Source of the DNA: Macrocybe gigantea
Taxonomy: Eukaryota; Basidiomycota; Agaricomycetes; Agaricales; Callistosporiaceae
Length of the DNA stretch: 64,000 nucleotides
Assembly: GCA_011319805.1 (NCBI GenBank)
Contig: SJRY01000302.1
Span: 124,001 to 188,000 of the forward strand
Direction: 5' to 3'
In this document: positions 33,631 to 45,578 of the stretch, piece after piece
Numbering within the stretch: the stretch's first letter is position 1
Layout: every line of letters begins with the position of its first letter
Translations under genes and position numbers: made by a program
The notes under the pieces: model-generated
The model's input: only the letters and a program-made list of their open reading frames with translations
Told to the model about the DNA's origin: nothing
Database searches by the model: none

Positions 33631-35280
33631 ATGGTCAATCCGCAGTCTTCTGCTCCGAGCATCATATCGAAAATCGAGGTCAGCGCATTGGTTGTCAAAC
33701 TTCGGCACCGAGGGGACTGATCAACTCTTTGCAGGTGTTCAGAGTCCCACCTCGATGGCTCTTCGTACGGATCGAAACCTCCGACGGGATAGTCGGTTGG
33801 GGAGAGGGAACCTTGGAAGGACACACTGAAGCGGTTGAGGGCGCATACGAGGACCTTTGTGGACGTTTCATTGGTTGCGATGCGAACAACATCCAGGACA
33901 TATGGCAAGTTGCCTATCGCGGCAGGTTTTACCGTGGAGGACCGGTCCTTATGGTGAGATGCCTTCGTATAAGGAATGCTATTGCTTATCCTGATTACGG
34001 CAAATATGTAGAGTGCCATGTCGGGCTTGGATATCGCGTTATGGGACATCAAAGGAAAGAAGCTCGGCGTACCGATTTGGCAGCTCCTCGGAGGAAAAGT
34101 CCGCGACAGAGTCAGAGTCTACGGTTGGATTGGTGGAGACAACCCGTCCGAGGTGCTCACCGCTGCTAAACAACGAGTCGAGCAGGGTTTCACAGCCGTG
34201 AAAATGAATGGAACAGGTCGCTTGCTGTCACTTCCGTTCATTTTAAAGCGCTGACCTGCCTCTGTAGATGCGGTGGCGTGGATCGACTCTCCGGAGGTCC
34301 TTTCTGGTACTGTCACCAGAGTCCAGCAGGTGCGCTCCTTGGGCCTGGATGTCGGCATCGATTTCCACGGTCGCTTGCACAAAGGAATGGCGAAGCAACT
34401 TGCGAGGCTACTGGAGCCCCACCAACCATTATTCATTGAAGGTATGCAGAGTATCTTATGTCTTGAATTAAATATGTTAACATGTGCGTTTGACATTCAG
34501 AACCTCTACTTCCGGCTCAAGCCGAAGAAATTGCCGACCTTTCTCGCTCGGTCACCACTCCAATAGCCTTGGGTGAACGTCTTTATGGTCGTTCAGATTT
34601 TAGGCCGTATCTTGAGCAACGCGCTATCGACATAGCTCAGCCAGATGCAAGTAAACGCCCCTCGTAATTGATATAGTTCAATCCTGAGCTCCCTTTTCTG
34701 CGGGATAGGTTTCTCACTGCGGTGGCATCAGTGAATTGCATCGCATTGCGAGCCTGACAGAAACTTATGATGTAGCTCTGGCTCCCCATTGTCCCCTTGG
34801 ACCCATCGCTCTCGCGGCATGCATTCAAGTCGCACTATCTGCACCAAACTGTACGCAAAGTTTCTTTATCTGAGACCATATGTTCTCAACTCGTGCATCT
34901 TGACTAGTTGTGATCCAAGAAATGAGCTGGAACGTATGCCAGATTCCGACCTCTCATCGTCAAGGCTGTCCCTCATCTCTGATTGATAGATTCACTACAA
35001 CGTCAATCCGGATCCAACTGCCGAGGCCGATCTCTTCACGTACATGACGGATCCTGAAGTATTTAAAGTCCAGGATGGTCACATCGCAGCTCTCCAAGGT
35101 ACATCACAAAGGGGCCAATCATCAAGTAATCATTGATTAACTGTTTGTCTAGGCCCTGGTCTTGGAATTGAGCTCAATGAGGATCTGATTCGAGATGCCT
35201 CATCTAAGTATGTCCACAACTACCCTGCTTGGAGGAATCCAGTCTGGAGAGGGATCGATGGGACCCTGCGAGAGTGGTGA
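33631..35280 (+). CDS. D-galactonate dehydratase-like enolase-superfamily enzyme
   Basis: Expected to dehydrate a sugar acid such as D-galactonate to its 2-keto-3-deoxy form. Exons 33631-33678, 33735-33953, 34012-34216, 34268-34441, 34501-34650, 34709-34850, 34908-34933, 34990-35098, 35153-35280. Motifs: [31 protein letters not shown], metal-site DFHGRLHK (Asp), FIEEP (Glu), IALGERLY (Glu), and [16 protein letters not shown] with the catalytic His. Ends [15 protein letters not shown]. The join at 34650/34709 is one base out of phase (GGTTTC after the acceptor), either a sequence error or a non-standard acceptor. Catalytic residues are all present. L-rhamnonate or other aldonate substrates are possible. 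Confidence 0.85.
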
Positions 35281-35499
35281 AGCAAATCCGGCACCAGCAG
35301 CTCATCCTGTTCATAGGTTGCATCCTTTCGTCCTTAGCTTTGTTGCACTCATTCATCCTAGTAATGTAGCTGCATGTTGTGTATAACTTGTGAAGAGAAG
35401 GGCTTGACCAAAGTGAGACAAACAGACGCTAAGTCGAGTTTGCAACGCCAAATTCATTTAATTTGGTCAACTATCCACCCATCCCGCTCGTCCTCAGCC

Positions 35500-37254
35500 A
35501 TGGCCGACGCTGGTGAGAATGATAGCTTTGTACAGGCACCTTCAAATCCCCCTGACAAGGCTTGTTTTTACTTATCTTCTCAAAGGCTTTTTCAAAGGCA
35601 CATCTGCCGACCAGGACAGGCGGTTCTCCGACAAGGAGCTTAAACTCCTCAAAACGATGAAATTCCGCCCGAGTTTGACAAAAAGGCGAGCTACCTTTAA
35701 TTCGTAGACCGGTATACCCTCTTAACCTGCATTTTTGAATTCAAAGGTTGACATGCGCAAAGTGAATCTGACTGTCATCAGGCCATGGATCGCGAAAAAA
35801 ATTGTCGAACTGGTAGGATTCGAAGATGAAGTCGTGGTAGAGTATGCCATGGGCCTCTTGGAGGACCAGTCGCAGCCGGTGCGTTCGCCTTGGCATTTGC
35901 TGTCGGCTTGTTGGCCTGATGTTGTGCAATGGACAGACGCCAGATCCTAAAAAGATGCAAATTAATCTTACCGGCTTCTTGACGAACGATACCCCGGCAT
36001 TCATGTCTGCTCTTTGGAACTTGCTGCTCGAAGCACAGGAAGAGGTGACAGGCGTTCCCCGCACATTTGTCGAGGAGAAAAAGGAAGAGCTCCGACGCGC
36101 GCGGCAAAGCGACACTCGAGCTATAGACGAAAGAGACAGAAGGCTAAGGCTGGACGAAATTCGGGAAAATGAACGCGGTGGTCGCGGCGGCGGCAGAGGA
36201 AGAGGCAGGGGCAGAGGGAGAGGACGTGGTGGTCCCGATGACGGCGGTGGTGGAAGGCCCCGGGATTCGGGCTGGGCAGGTCGAGGAGGTGGTCCTTCTG
36301 GCAGTGTGAGTTTTGATCCTTTTCACGAAGTGCTAAACTGACGCCTCTTTCAGGGCCCTCGCCGCCGTTCCCGCACGCCGCCGCGTCGTCGCTCTCCTTC
36401 GGATAGTTCGCGCGGGGCCAGGGGTTCACGCTCACCCCTACCTGCTCGTCGGTATCGCTCTCCGCCGCGCCGCCGTTCTCCATCTCTTGGTTCCGCGTCA
36501 CCGCCTCCGTCAAGGCGACGACCACCGCGCCGTTCCCTGTCGAGATCTGTATCTCACACCCCTCCCACTCGGCGCAGGCCTCGTTCACCATCGATGACGC
36601 CCCCACTTCGAGATAGAGATCGCAGATACAGGGGCGGGAGGGATAGCCGCAGCCCTCCTGCTAGACGGCGCCGCATCTCGCCCGAACCCCGCTCCCGATC
36701 GCGTTCATACAGCCGCTCGCGCTCTCCCCCTGCGCGGTACGGAAGACGGCCTAGCATCAGCCCCAGACGTCGGAGGAGCGTTACACCGCCGGCACGAAGA
36801 CGTCGCCGAAGCCCTTCTAGGTCCTCCCACAGCTCTTACTCCCCGCGCAGACGGAGTCCAAGCCACGACCGTGGGCCACTGAGAAAAAAATATAGTCGGA
36901 GCAGGAGCTATGATAGTCGATCTTCTTCACATCGACGCACTCCGCCGCCGCAGTCACAGCCATCATCCCAGGCCAGCTTCCAGTCAAACCGGCGGGGATC
37001 GGATGCAATGGATGTAGAGGAAAAAGAGCCAGCCCAAGAACTGAAGATTCGGGGTCAGGCGGAATTGGAGCGAAGAAGAAGCAAATGGGAGCAGGATGAG
37101 CCGACAGTACGTATCTTCGACTCTGGTAATCACGGATCACTCATGCTTGCTTAAGAAAGATGACTCTGCCGAACTCGAAAAGCGAGAAAATGAGCTGAAA
37201 GAGAAGGCGCTACGAAACAAGGTTATGAGATCTAGGAAAGGAAACAGTGGGTGA
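35500..37254 (+). CDS. SRRM1-like splicing factor, PWI domain plus SR repeats
   Basis: Nuclear pre-mRNA splicing and 3'-end coactivator family. Exons 35500-35512, about 35589-35685, 35747-35878, 35937-36305, 36354-37106, 37156-37254. The start MADAGFFKGTSADQDRRFSD is rebuilt by splicing. The PWI domain reads VDMRKVNLTVIRPWIAKKIV and VELVGFEDEVVVEYAMGLLE. A Gly/Arg run (GGRGRGRGRGRG) and a long RS/RRRSPS region follow. One C is missing at 35665-35666 (CC for CCC) so frame slips before PEFDKK. The intron at 35686 has a GC donor (AAG|GCGAGC). The final exon is highly charged. Confidence 0.9.
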
Positions 37255-37796
37255 AGAATCGCTATGCAGTGGGCAGAAACATGCGTAATTTCATCATATT
37301 TTCTCTTTTCTTTTTTTACCCTCGCTCTATACTATGCTTAGAATTCTTTTCATATACAGAAAAAAGAAAAAAAGAAAACACTGTACTCCGGCGATCCTGG
37401 CCCTTTAGGTGTTCGAAATAATATATACCGTCGTTTTTATCTTGCTCCCCGGTCTGCCCATTCTACAACCTTTTGAGACCATGACCAATTATGTCTGACG
37501 CATGCGCATCTCCAAGATCAAAGGATATATGGACCTGCCGTTGTAGGCGTCTTGAAGAAAATGCGAATGGCGTATAACTACCCTACTCTTATCCTTGTGC
37601 AGCTACGTAATTCGACCAATTTGAAACAATTTCTAAATTGGGATAGGAGCGGCACGCCAAACAACTTTCTTTCAGTCAGATGGAAAAACAGACTCAGACC
37701 TTTATCGGGGCTGCGCAGACACACACTCCAATGTAACAGCTTGGCTTGTTCTTACTCTCCAGTGTCGTGTTATCGTATCCCCAAAAAGCACTGTTA
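37255..37796. other. Intergenic, no gene recognised
   Basis: 3' flank of SRRM1 with T-rich and A-rich runs at 37300-37380, then upstream sequence of the membrane protein gene. No conserved frame. Confidence 0.45.
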
Positions 37797-38531
37797 ATGT
37801 CCTCGACCATGGCGACGCCCGGTCTAGACTCTTCGTCATTGCCGGTTCCCGCCACCATGTCGTCGAGCGGGATGTCGAACGGGACGACCTATTTCTTCGG
37901 GTTTCTAGTCGCTTTTATCGCCCTCCTGCTGCTCAGCGTTGGGCTTGTGCTCATCACGCGGAGAAGGATCCTCAATCGGCGAAATGCCCGGATTCTGACG
38001 GGTCCATGGATAGCGCCATCGCACGAAGGCGGTGGTCTACGCGAGCCCAAGCTCCTCGAGCCAAAATTCGTGTCAGGTGGTGATAGCTGGAAATCAATGA
38101 TGGTGAGAGAGAGGTCCCCATGCGGCTTGTTCCCAAACATGGATCTTTTGACCGTCTGTTCAACTCAGCCTCTCTCTGCTTCGCTTGGGGATCGCGAGTG
38201 CGAGGATGAGGTATACGAGGACCAACTGTCACCGTATCCGTCCCCTCCTCGTCGCCCCATTCGACTAACCGCGACTCGAACGTCCTCAGCGCCCGACCGC
38301 GGCACGAGAAGCTACAAGAAAGATTCATCTGAAATCGTGAACGTGGATGACGTCGGGGCGGTCGTCCAGCCGGAGCCTGTGGAGGTGCAAGTCAGTGTCG
38401 TCATCGCCATGCCGTCGTCGCGCCACGATCGCCATCCAGACACGTCTCGTAGATTTATGCCAGAAGAGTACGAGGTTGGCGTCGCGGTCGAGGAGATGTC
38501 TCGCAACACAGCGGCGCAAATACGCAGGTGA
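37797..38531 (+). CDS. Single-pass membrane protein, basidiomycete family, copy 1
   Basis: Exons 37797-38102 and 38169-38531, with a 66-bp intron lacking a stop. Short Ser/Thr-rich N-terminus, one membrane span (YFFGFLVAFIALLLLSVGLV) followed by basic TRRRILNRR, then a cytosolic tail. The intron falls in the junction WKSMM|PLSA, identical in position and phase to the paralogue at 59101 (WKDIM|PITA). The tail carries VQVSVVIAMPS near its end; the paralogue has LQVAVAIAMPS. Function unknown. The topology suggests the Ser-rich part is outside the cell or in the ER lumen. Confidence 0.75.
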   Translation: MSSTMATPGLDSSSLPVPATMSSSGMSNGTTYFFGFLVAFIALLLLSVGLVLITRRRILNRRNARILTGPWIAPSHEGGGLREPKLLEPKFVSGGDSWKSMMVRERSPCGLFPNMDLLTVCSTQPLSASLGDRECEDEVYEDQLSPYPSPPRRPIRLTATRTSSAPDRGTRSYKKDSSEIVNVDDVGAVVQPEPVEVQVSVVIAMPSSRHDRHPDTSRRFMPEEYEVGVAVEEMSRNTAAQIRR

Positions 38532-38637
38532 TACGGACAAGCCCAGTCCGCTTACTTGACAACAACCTCAGCTGCTTATTGCACCCTTTCATGTGTATCA
38601 GGACTTCTTGTCGGAAAACACTCTTAGATGCACTGAT

Positions 38638-39306
38638 TTAATAGTCCCTGCTATGTATTCTGGGGAGTATGACTTTTATGTTACATGCGGTAGGAGATGA
38701 GACAAGTTGAAATAGCGTACGATGAATTCCAGGGAACGTGTGATTGGTTCTATCATCAAAACAGATTCTACTTCTTCGCTGCTCCTCCGAGGCTCTTTGT
38801 ATCAGGCCCACGCCAGTGATGGCACCGCCTGCCAACACGTCCGCCGCTTTTTGGCCTTCCTTGGCGCTCGCCTCTGCTTTACGAATGAATTCAGCTTGAA
38901 TCGCTTTAGCACGTGCAACCTAAATCAGACACTCAGTGCAAGGTAAAAAAAAAAAGTAGGGAAGGAAAAGATCATACCTCTTTCGGGTGGTGCAAACACT
39001 CAAGGTAGTCCTCAGACTGCGGTCTGCATTCTATCGGGTCATCTGCATTCGCATAGCACTGGAACGTGAAGAATTAGGCGATCAAAAATGCGGCATTATG
39101 TCGGACACTCGAATACTTTTGAAAACTCTTGCCAGTAGAGGAAGCATCGTGAGCGACCTGTCCAAGGTGATGTTATGCTGGGTCTTTTACAACTCAGAAG
39201 CAGCATGTCTAACCTCCGGTGTATCCGAATCCTGACTGTATAGCACGTATGCAGTGTCAGCAAACAACATACCGGAACATTCAAAGAGAAAGAGACGTAC
39301 AGCCAT
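38638..39306 (-). CDS. Mitochondrial complex I subunit NDUFS5-like
   Basis: Small accessory subunit of NADH dehydrogenase, imported to the intermembrane space side. Exons 39306-39301 (MA), 39235-39214, 39157-39117, 39058-38978, 38919-38638. The spliced start is MASGFGYTGGRSRCFLYWQE, followed by FSKCYANADDPIEC and RPQSEDYLECLHHPKE. This gives two CX9C pairs (CFLYWQEFSKC and CRPQSEDYLEC), the disulfide-relay signature of this family. A basic helix (ARAKAIQAEFIRKAEAS) follows. The C-terminal end beyond about 38750 is less typical and may contain an unrecognised intron. Divergent from GET5 with only 171 bp between starts. Confidence 0.82.
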
Positions 39307-39477
39307 TTGCGTTGGTGTTGAGCCTGAAGGTTCCGACCTGAAATGGGACCCGGACTCCCGTGACACAGTCCACGTGCAAGTCACACTGACATCGCGCTAG
39401 CTCTCAGTCACCTGTTAGCCAGGAGGCTACAGCATTTGAGCCTTCGTCCGTTACCCTGATCTCTCTGACAGACCCCG

Positions 39478-40627
39478 ATGGCGGAACAAGCAGAGCAAGC
39501 ATTTGTGAGGACGTTCGTCAACACGCTGTCAACACAGCCTGTCATCTACGGCGATGATTATCAGCAGCAGCCTGATAATTGGCTCAAGAAAGTCCCTATT
39601 CTCCCGGTTAGCCTGTCCCCACCGCCCTGATGCGTGCGGCTGGACTCATGGCGCTGACTAGTGATTGCTCGTGGCGCAGATTCAAGTCCCTGCACTCCCC
39701 GAGCGTAAAGAAGCGGACTCTGCAACGACATCTAGAGGTAATTTGTCGCGTTGTCTCCAAGGAAATCGCGGAATTTTTCTGATCAACTGTTCATTTTGTT
39801 TTATTTTTTTCTAAAAAAAAAAAACATGATTTCGAACACGCCTTTCCTTCGGCCACGCAGCCTCGATCTCCATCGTGTTCAAATCAGCGAAGCCTTCTGC
39901 ATCCTATACCCTCGCTGTACAGCCGACGGATACGATCGCTTCTATAAAAGCACAGCTCGCGTCCGAACCGACAGCTCCACCCGCAGACGCCCAGAGGCTT
40001 CTTTTGAAAGGAAAGGCCCTCGCAGACAACAAGTTGCTCAAGGAATATACTGTCAAGGACGGCGACACCGTGAATTTAATGGTCAAGCCCGGTTTTGATT
40101 GGGACCCGTCCAAGCCTGTAGAACGAGTGTCATCGCCATCGCCATCCTCGTCGTCCATGGCATCAGCGTCAACGGGTCTCTCAACCCCAGCCCGACCGTC
40201 AGGCAGACACCATCGAATACCCTCTGTCGTTCTGTCGCCATCGCCGTCTAGCGAATCACCCGGCGCCGTGGAGAAAGATATTGTCTTGACACTGGACAGT
40301 GCGACCGTTCCCGCCGGCGTCGCCCCCGAGATGTTATCAACATTCCACGCCGTGGTCTCGAAGCCCGAGTTTTGGGAGCATCTGCACGCCTTTCTGAAGT
40401 ACGTTATCTGTTCGCGTGCCCGTCTGAGGCAGCCTCTTTCATCGTAGCCATCGGATGCGAGCTGATGTGTCCTATTGTCAAAAAAAAAAAGGGGAGAATT
40501 CACGAGTGAAGGCGACGCTCTCACCGCTTGGGAAGATTTCTTCCGAGCCAGCAAGGGGTCCTTGACCGCCAGCCAGATTGCGAAGATACGTGATCAGGTC
40601 GGTGTTGTTGGCATGGCTGGCACGTAA
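39478..40627 (+). CDS. GET5: GET pathway protein Get5 (ubiquitin-like)
   Basis: Works with Get4 to hand tail-anchored membrane proteins to Get3 in the cytosol. Exons 39478-39606, 39680-39737, 39861-40398, 40492-40627. N-terminal Get4-binding segment: FVRTFVNTLSTQPVIYGDDY to WLKKVPILP. The ubiquitin-like domain spans ISIVFKSAKPSASYTLAV to DGDTVNLMVKPG, with QRLLLKGKAL in the usual place. A Ser/Pro linker and the C-terminal homodimer domain (FWEHLHAFLK ... IRDQVGVVGMAGT) follow. The last intron ends at an A-run acceptor (AAAG|GGGAG, 40491). All three domains are present, so identification is good. Confidence 0.88.
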
Positions 40628-42215
40628 ACGGCTGTCTGGCTTTGGAATGACATTATATCGCCACCCTGGGGTTAACGAGGCGTCGTCTCTTGTTTCTTTC
40701 TTCAGCGTTGGGGGGCTTAGATTGTTATATTCATACCTTTGAAAGTAATTGTAGCGGGCTACCGCGATGTCTCATACAAATGCAATATTTTCCGGTTGGG
40801 CTGATATACGCTGAAGATGCAAATCCGACCACGTGTTCGTCATCATTCACACTGCACAGTATGCCCCAAACTGATGTATACTTTCATTCTCATCATATGC
40901 CACATAGGGTCTTGAAGGGTTGATGACGGCAAGTAATCGAGTCCTGTGACGATAAGAGCTGTATTGAGAACATGTTGACATTGCGATAGTGCCTTGGGCG
41001 CGACCTTCGTTGCGATTTCTTCGGCGTTGGCTGCGATAACAAGCAAGCATGTCGGAAGCTACCTCAGTTAGGCATCCTGCTCCCTCACCGACTCTGTTAT
41101 CTCGGCGTGGACGAAGCCCACATGGTCTGAAATCTGCAAAAATACCAGCCTATCACCTCCCTCCGTTCTCTACAGAGATACGTATCGGGTCGCGTGATAG
41201 GAAGGACGTTGGCTTTTTGAAGCCTTGGCAACAGAAGCACCTCATGAATCCGTGAAAACTTACCCCCAGTTGTGCATGCGATGAAGAGGTTGGTTGCGGC
41301 AGTCTGAGGTACTGCCCTGTCATCACCCGTCAGTGGCGTCAACGTGAAGAACGCGATGTGTATCTTAATGACTTGCCGCTGTTGCCAGATGTTACTTGTA
41401 AGCGACATTGAATTATCTACGTCGGCTGCTGAACGTACCTTTTTTCTCTGTATTGCCATCTACCTAATGCGCCGAATTGTGTTTCCCGAATGCGTATTAG
41501 TGGACTGGGCGTATGTACGCATTTCTGATCTTCTGCCCTAATCACGGGCCCACCGACGGTTCACAGACGAAGTAGGACCGCATCCGGGTCGAAACGTTGT
41601 TCAATGCGGCGAAAAGGTGCTTTCATGACACCGGTCGGTGTTCCCGGGCGTGTCCGCTGAGCTTATCGGCAGGGAAAAACTTCTTAGCGTGCTCCATCGC
41701 AGAGCAAGTGCCAACAGAACGCACACAGGTGTCAACGTTAATTGATGCTGTTGCCCTTCCTTCCTCCTGTCGGTCCATGCTCGCCTGGCTGGCCATTCAC
41801 TTATCGCCCATCCGGACTAACACCTCGTGGGCGATTCATCAACAGTCCGTCACTCCGGTGGAGGACAAACAAGTGAGTCCTGCCTGATGCTCGATAGATC
41901 TCTAGGCAGATGTACCCATGCTCCTCCAGGCCATCGGGAATGTACACATATGCCACACGCCTTTAATCAATTGACCATTTTGAGAGTGTCCCTATCCATA
42001 TGATAGATGGGGTACAGGAAGCATGGCTCCCAACCCCGCCTGTCTTCCACCTGGGCTCACCCGGACCTTCCTGACACTTTTCCACGGATGAAGCCAGCTG
42101 AAAGGTACAAAAGCTTGTTGCGCCATTGGCGCACGTTTCCTCTCTCCCTTCCTTGCGAGCCTCCCGCACCCGAGCAGCCTGTCCGCCGGGGAGATCAAAG
42201 CGTCGATAGTCAAGG
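40628..42215. other. Mostly unresolved; a small spliced minus-strand gene is possible
   Basis: Minus-strand pieces between about 41400 and 40900 read like coding exons (IAFFTLTPLTGDDRAVPQTA, then ISDHVGFVHAEITES, then VASDMLVIAANAEEIATK), separated by GT-AG-like borders, but the start and one very short intron could not be settled and I do not recognise the family. From 41500 to 42215 I see nothing supported. Confidence 0.4.
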
Positions 42216-45200
42216 ATGACCAGCAACGCTATCGCCATGGAATCGAATCTCAAACGGCAGCCTACCAATAACTCCGGCGAGGGGTCCTCTTCCAACGAGA
42301 AGGACCTGCTCAGTGACTTACATGGCGCTGTCGTGGACAAGGAGGAATCCTACAGCGACCACGATGTGTTAGTCGGTCCCAGTTCGGTTGATCCTCGCGT
42401 TAATCCTTCTTTAGCTCAAAACCGTTCCCGATCGATCCTAATGAGCCTGAGGAAACGCACCAGTTGACATTCAGGTAAGTGTAATTTGTTCGCTTCAGGC
42501 TTATTTTCTGATTCAAGGGATTTATGACCCACAGGGCTCTGTTGGTTGGATGCGCCCTTGGCGCTGTGGGTGAGCACATGGCTCCTTTACGATGCTGGCG
42601 CTGGTAAATAACGTTTGACAGTCGGCGCCTCGAATATTTACCTTGGACTTAAAACGGGCTTTACTTTTGGGCCTCAGCTCTTTGGTGTAAGTATCTGATC
42701 ACTCGGAGGTACTTTAGAGTTTGCCTCATGCCTGGGTCAGGCTATTTTTGGATTTGCCATTCTCAAGCCGTTGTCCAAAGCATTGCCCGAGTCTGGTATC
42801 CTGGGATGGTTATTGGGCGGACCATTCGGTCCGAAGGAGAATTGTACAGTTCAGAGGTAAGCATTGCAGCTTTGAGTGCTCTTAAAGAGTAAAAATAAAC
42901 CGCAAGGCCATCCTTGTATCTTAAGCGCTGCGACAGGTCCGGCCCCGTTCACATCATTGATTTCTGCATTCTTCTGACAACCGGACTCCAGCTTCTGGAG
43001 GTCTCGGCATCCTCTTTGTCAGCGCAATTCCGGCAATGTATCGCCTGAATCTTCTGTCGGACATTCCTCAAAAAGATATCGGCAAACTGATTGCACTTAC
43101 CGTTTGTGCTGGCTTTTTCGGTGTATTCTTCGTCATTCCGTTGCGAAAGTACTATATTGTGCACCAAAAGCTGACGTTCCCGACCCCTGCCGCAACCGTG
43201 AGTAGGCATGCATTTTTCGTTAGACATGACAACCTAAATTAGCGTTATGAAGGCGTACACCATCCGCTCCCTACATCATGGCAAGACGGGAGCCATCGCT
43301 GCCAGGAAGAAGTCTCTGGACTGCTGATTTCCTTCGCATTGACGTTTGTATACAAGGTCATGACTGGCTATGCGCCCGGCGTTGTCCGTGCACAATCTGT
43401 TCATCTATATAAGCTATTCCCTCATGTGTTCATTCTTCCCAGATCTATGATTGGCACATCGGTTGGACACTCTACAGACTGGGATTCACCAGCATCATCT
43501 CTCTGGAGAATTACGGGTGGTTCATCGAATGTACGCTACCTTCGCTTCCCCATGAGTCTGTCCCTCACCGTCAGAACAGTTACGCCCGCTTTCTTCGGTG
43601 CTGGAATGTTGAGTGGCCTCAACGCTAGTTGGAGTTTCTGTAAGTTGCCTACGGCTGTATCGTTTTCACCCGTATTCAGCGATATGCTTCAGTTGGCGGA
43701 TCTATCCTGGCGTGGGGAATCAGTGAGTCGAGTTGCCCCAGCGTTTGACGTTTTCTGATATGGTTTGACCAGTCGCTCCATCGATCGTCAAGAATGGCCT
43801 TGCATCAGGCCTGGCCATCAGTGACGAATTCCCACTCGTGTCGTACCAGGCACTTTCTTTCAAGGATCCTGACCTGTATATCACCAATCCGTCACCTCGT
43901 TACTGGCTGTTGTGGCCAGGAGTGCTCGTAATGTTAGTGTACTCCTTTGGGAAGTCCTACTGAGCCTCATTCCGATCCTCATTGGTGGGTAACGTTGTTC
44001 GTAGCAATGGTGCGAAGGGAGTTTCGACATGTTTTCGCATTTCCCAGATATGAAGAAAAATAGCAACCTCAACCCCATCGGTTGGTTCCGTGCCAAGACT
44101 GAATTGGACCCCGAAGACGAGGACCAGGTATGCAATCCGACATTCAATGTGTTTAGCAATATTCACACTCTCTGTAAGACACCTCTCGCTGACAGAATAC
44201 CGACGTCATGGTGGACGATAGGTCTTGTTTTAAGTACTGTGATGTGCTGTGCTATCCTTGCAACCCAGTTTTCCATGAATGTCGGAGAGGCCCTCCTTTC
44301 CCTCATACTCGGCTTCCTCTTTTCATTCATTGGTGTTCAATCCGCCGGCCACACCGATGTCAATCCGGTTTCTACCGTCGCGAAAGTCAGTTTCATGTTC
44401 CCCATATCACCGATGCCTTCATGATTGCTCAAATCGTCATGCAAGGCTTCGCAACTCATCTTTGGTGGTATCGGCAAAGGCTCCGGACTTCCTCAAAACC
44501 CTTCACGGATGCTCAACTTATCCGCCGGAGTCATCGCTGCTGGATCTGCTGCTCAGGCATCCGATATGACTGGCGACCTGAAGACCGGTTACCTTCTCAG
44601 AGCCAAACCTAAGAATCAATTCATTGCGCAGCTCTGCGGCTCCGTCGTCTCCGTGTTCCTCACTGCCGGACTGTTTATCTTGTTCACAAAGGCCTCTCCG
44701 TGTATCTTGTGAGTTCTCTTGTGCCAGTGTTTATGATAAGCGAGTTTGACTATCAGGACAGATATCCGCCTGCCTCAGGTTTGTAGATGGTCTCAGCCGT
44801 GGAACCCCTAGATATTCAACGACTTTTTTTCCAAGGTGAATGCACATATAGCGCTCCGTCCGTGTCAGCATGGGCAGCCGTCGCTGTTGCCGTGTCCAGT
44901 CCCAAGCTTCGTGAGTTGCCTCTGTCTCTCACCTGCCGCTCACGGAGACCAAATGGCTTTAGCAATCCCACCGTCATCTGGTTACACAGCTATCGCTCTG
45001 GCCATAGTCAGCCTTATTACCCTCCTCGTCAAGGTTTGAACTCGTTGACTTCGATGTGATGAAATGGCTCATACTGTTGAACACATCTAGCACATCTGGG
45101 TTCCCAAGGACAAATGGAAGTATGTTCCGAACTGGGTATGTCTAGAGGTTACATTGTGCCTCATTCATCGGAAATACTCATGAGGCCGGAACAATCCAGA

Positions 45201-45578
45201 ACGCTGTCGGACTCGCCTTCGTCGTGCCGCAGGTCTATTACTCCATTGCTATGTCAGGACCCTCATCTCCTTCATGACACGTTCTTCGCCACTGACATAG
45301 CGTTGGCATTGCAGGGCCGTTGGTTCCATCTTCAACTTCATCTGGTTGAAGCGTAATCCTGCATCATTCGACATGTACATGTTTGCGGTTGCCGCTGGCC
45401 TTCTGGCTGGCGAGGGCTTGGGCGGTGTCTTCCAGGCGCTCCTAGCTGTCATTGGCGTTGACGGTGGCCGTATGTATCTTCATGTCACCCATTTCATCGT
45501 TTCTTGAAACTCATCCCGCTTCTGATTCCAGATTTCGGCACCGCGATAGGTTGTCCTGGATTCGAATTCTGTGGCTAA
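42216..45578 (+). CDS. OPT-family oligopeptide transporter
   Basis: Proton-coupled plasma-membrane transporter for small peptides or related metal chelates. About 18-20 exons, beginning 42216-42367, 42415-42474, 42535 onward; last exon ends 45578. The start MTSNAIAMESNLKRQ is followed by DPNEPEETHQLTFRALLVG, GASNIYLGLKTGFTFG, FAILKPLSKALPESG, GGPFGPKENCTVQ, DIGKLIALTVCAGFFGVFFV, WHIGWTLYRLGFTSI, FFGAGMLSGLNASWSF, and near the end GEGLGGVFQALLAVIGV and GTAIGCPGFEFCG. An 11-base exon (about 42926-42936) joins CTVQS to TASGG. Two single-base losses in G runs (43318-43319 and 43949-43951) break the frame but not the family match. Confidence 0.9.

Noticed and set aside
43370..43450. GC donor (CGT|GCACAA) in the OPT gene
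   Set aside because: A GT donor six bases upstream (GGCGTT|GTCCGT) also keeps frame and gives a normal family sequence, so no GC-AG intron is needed.
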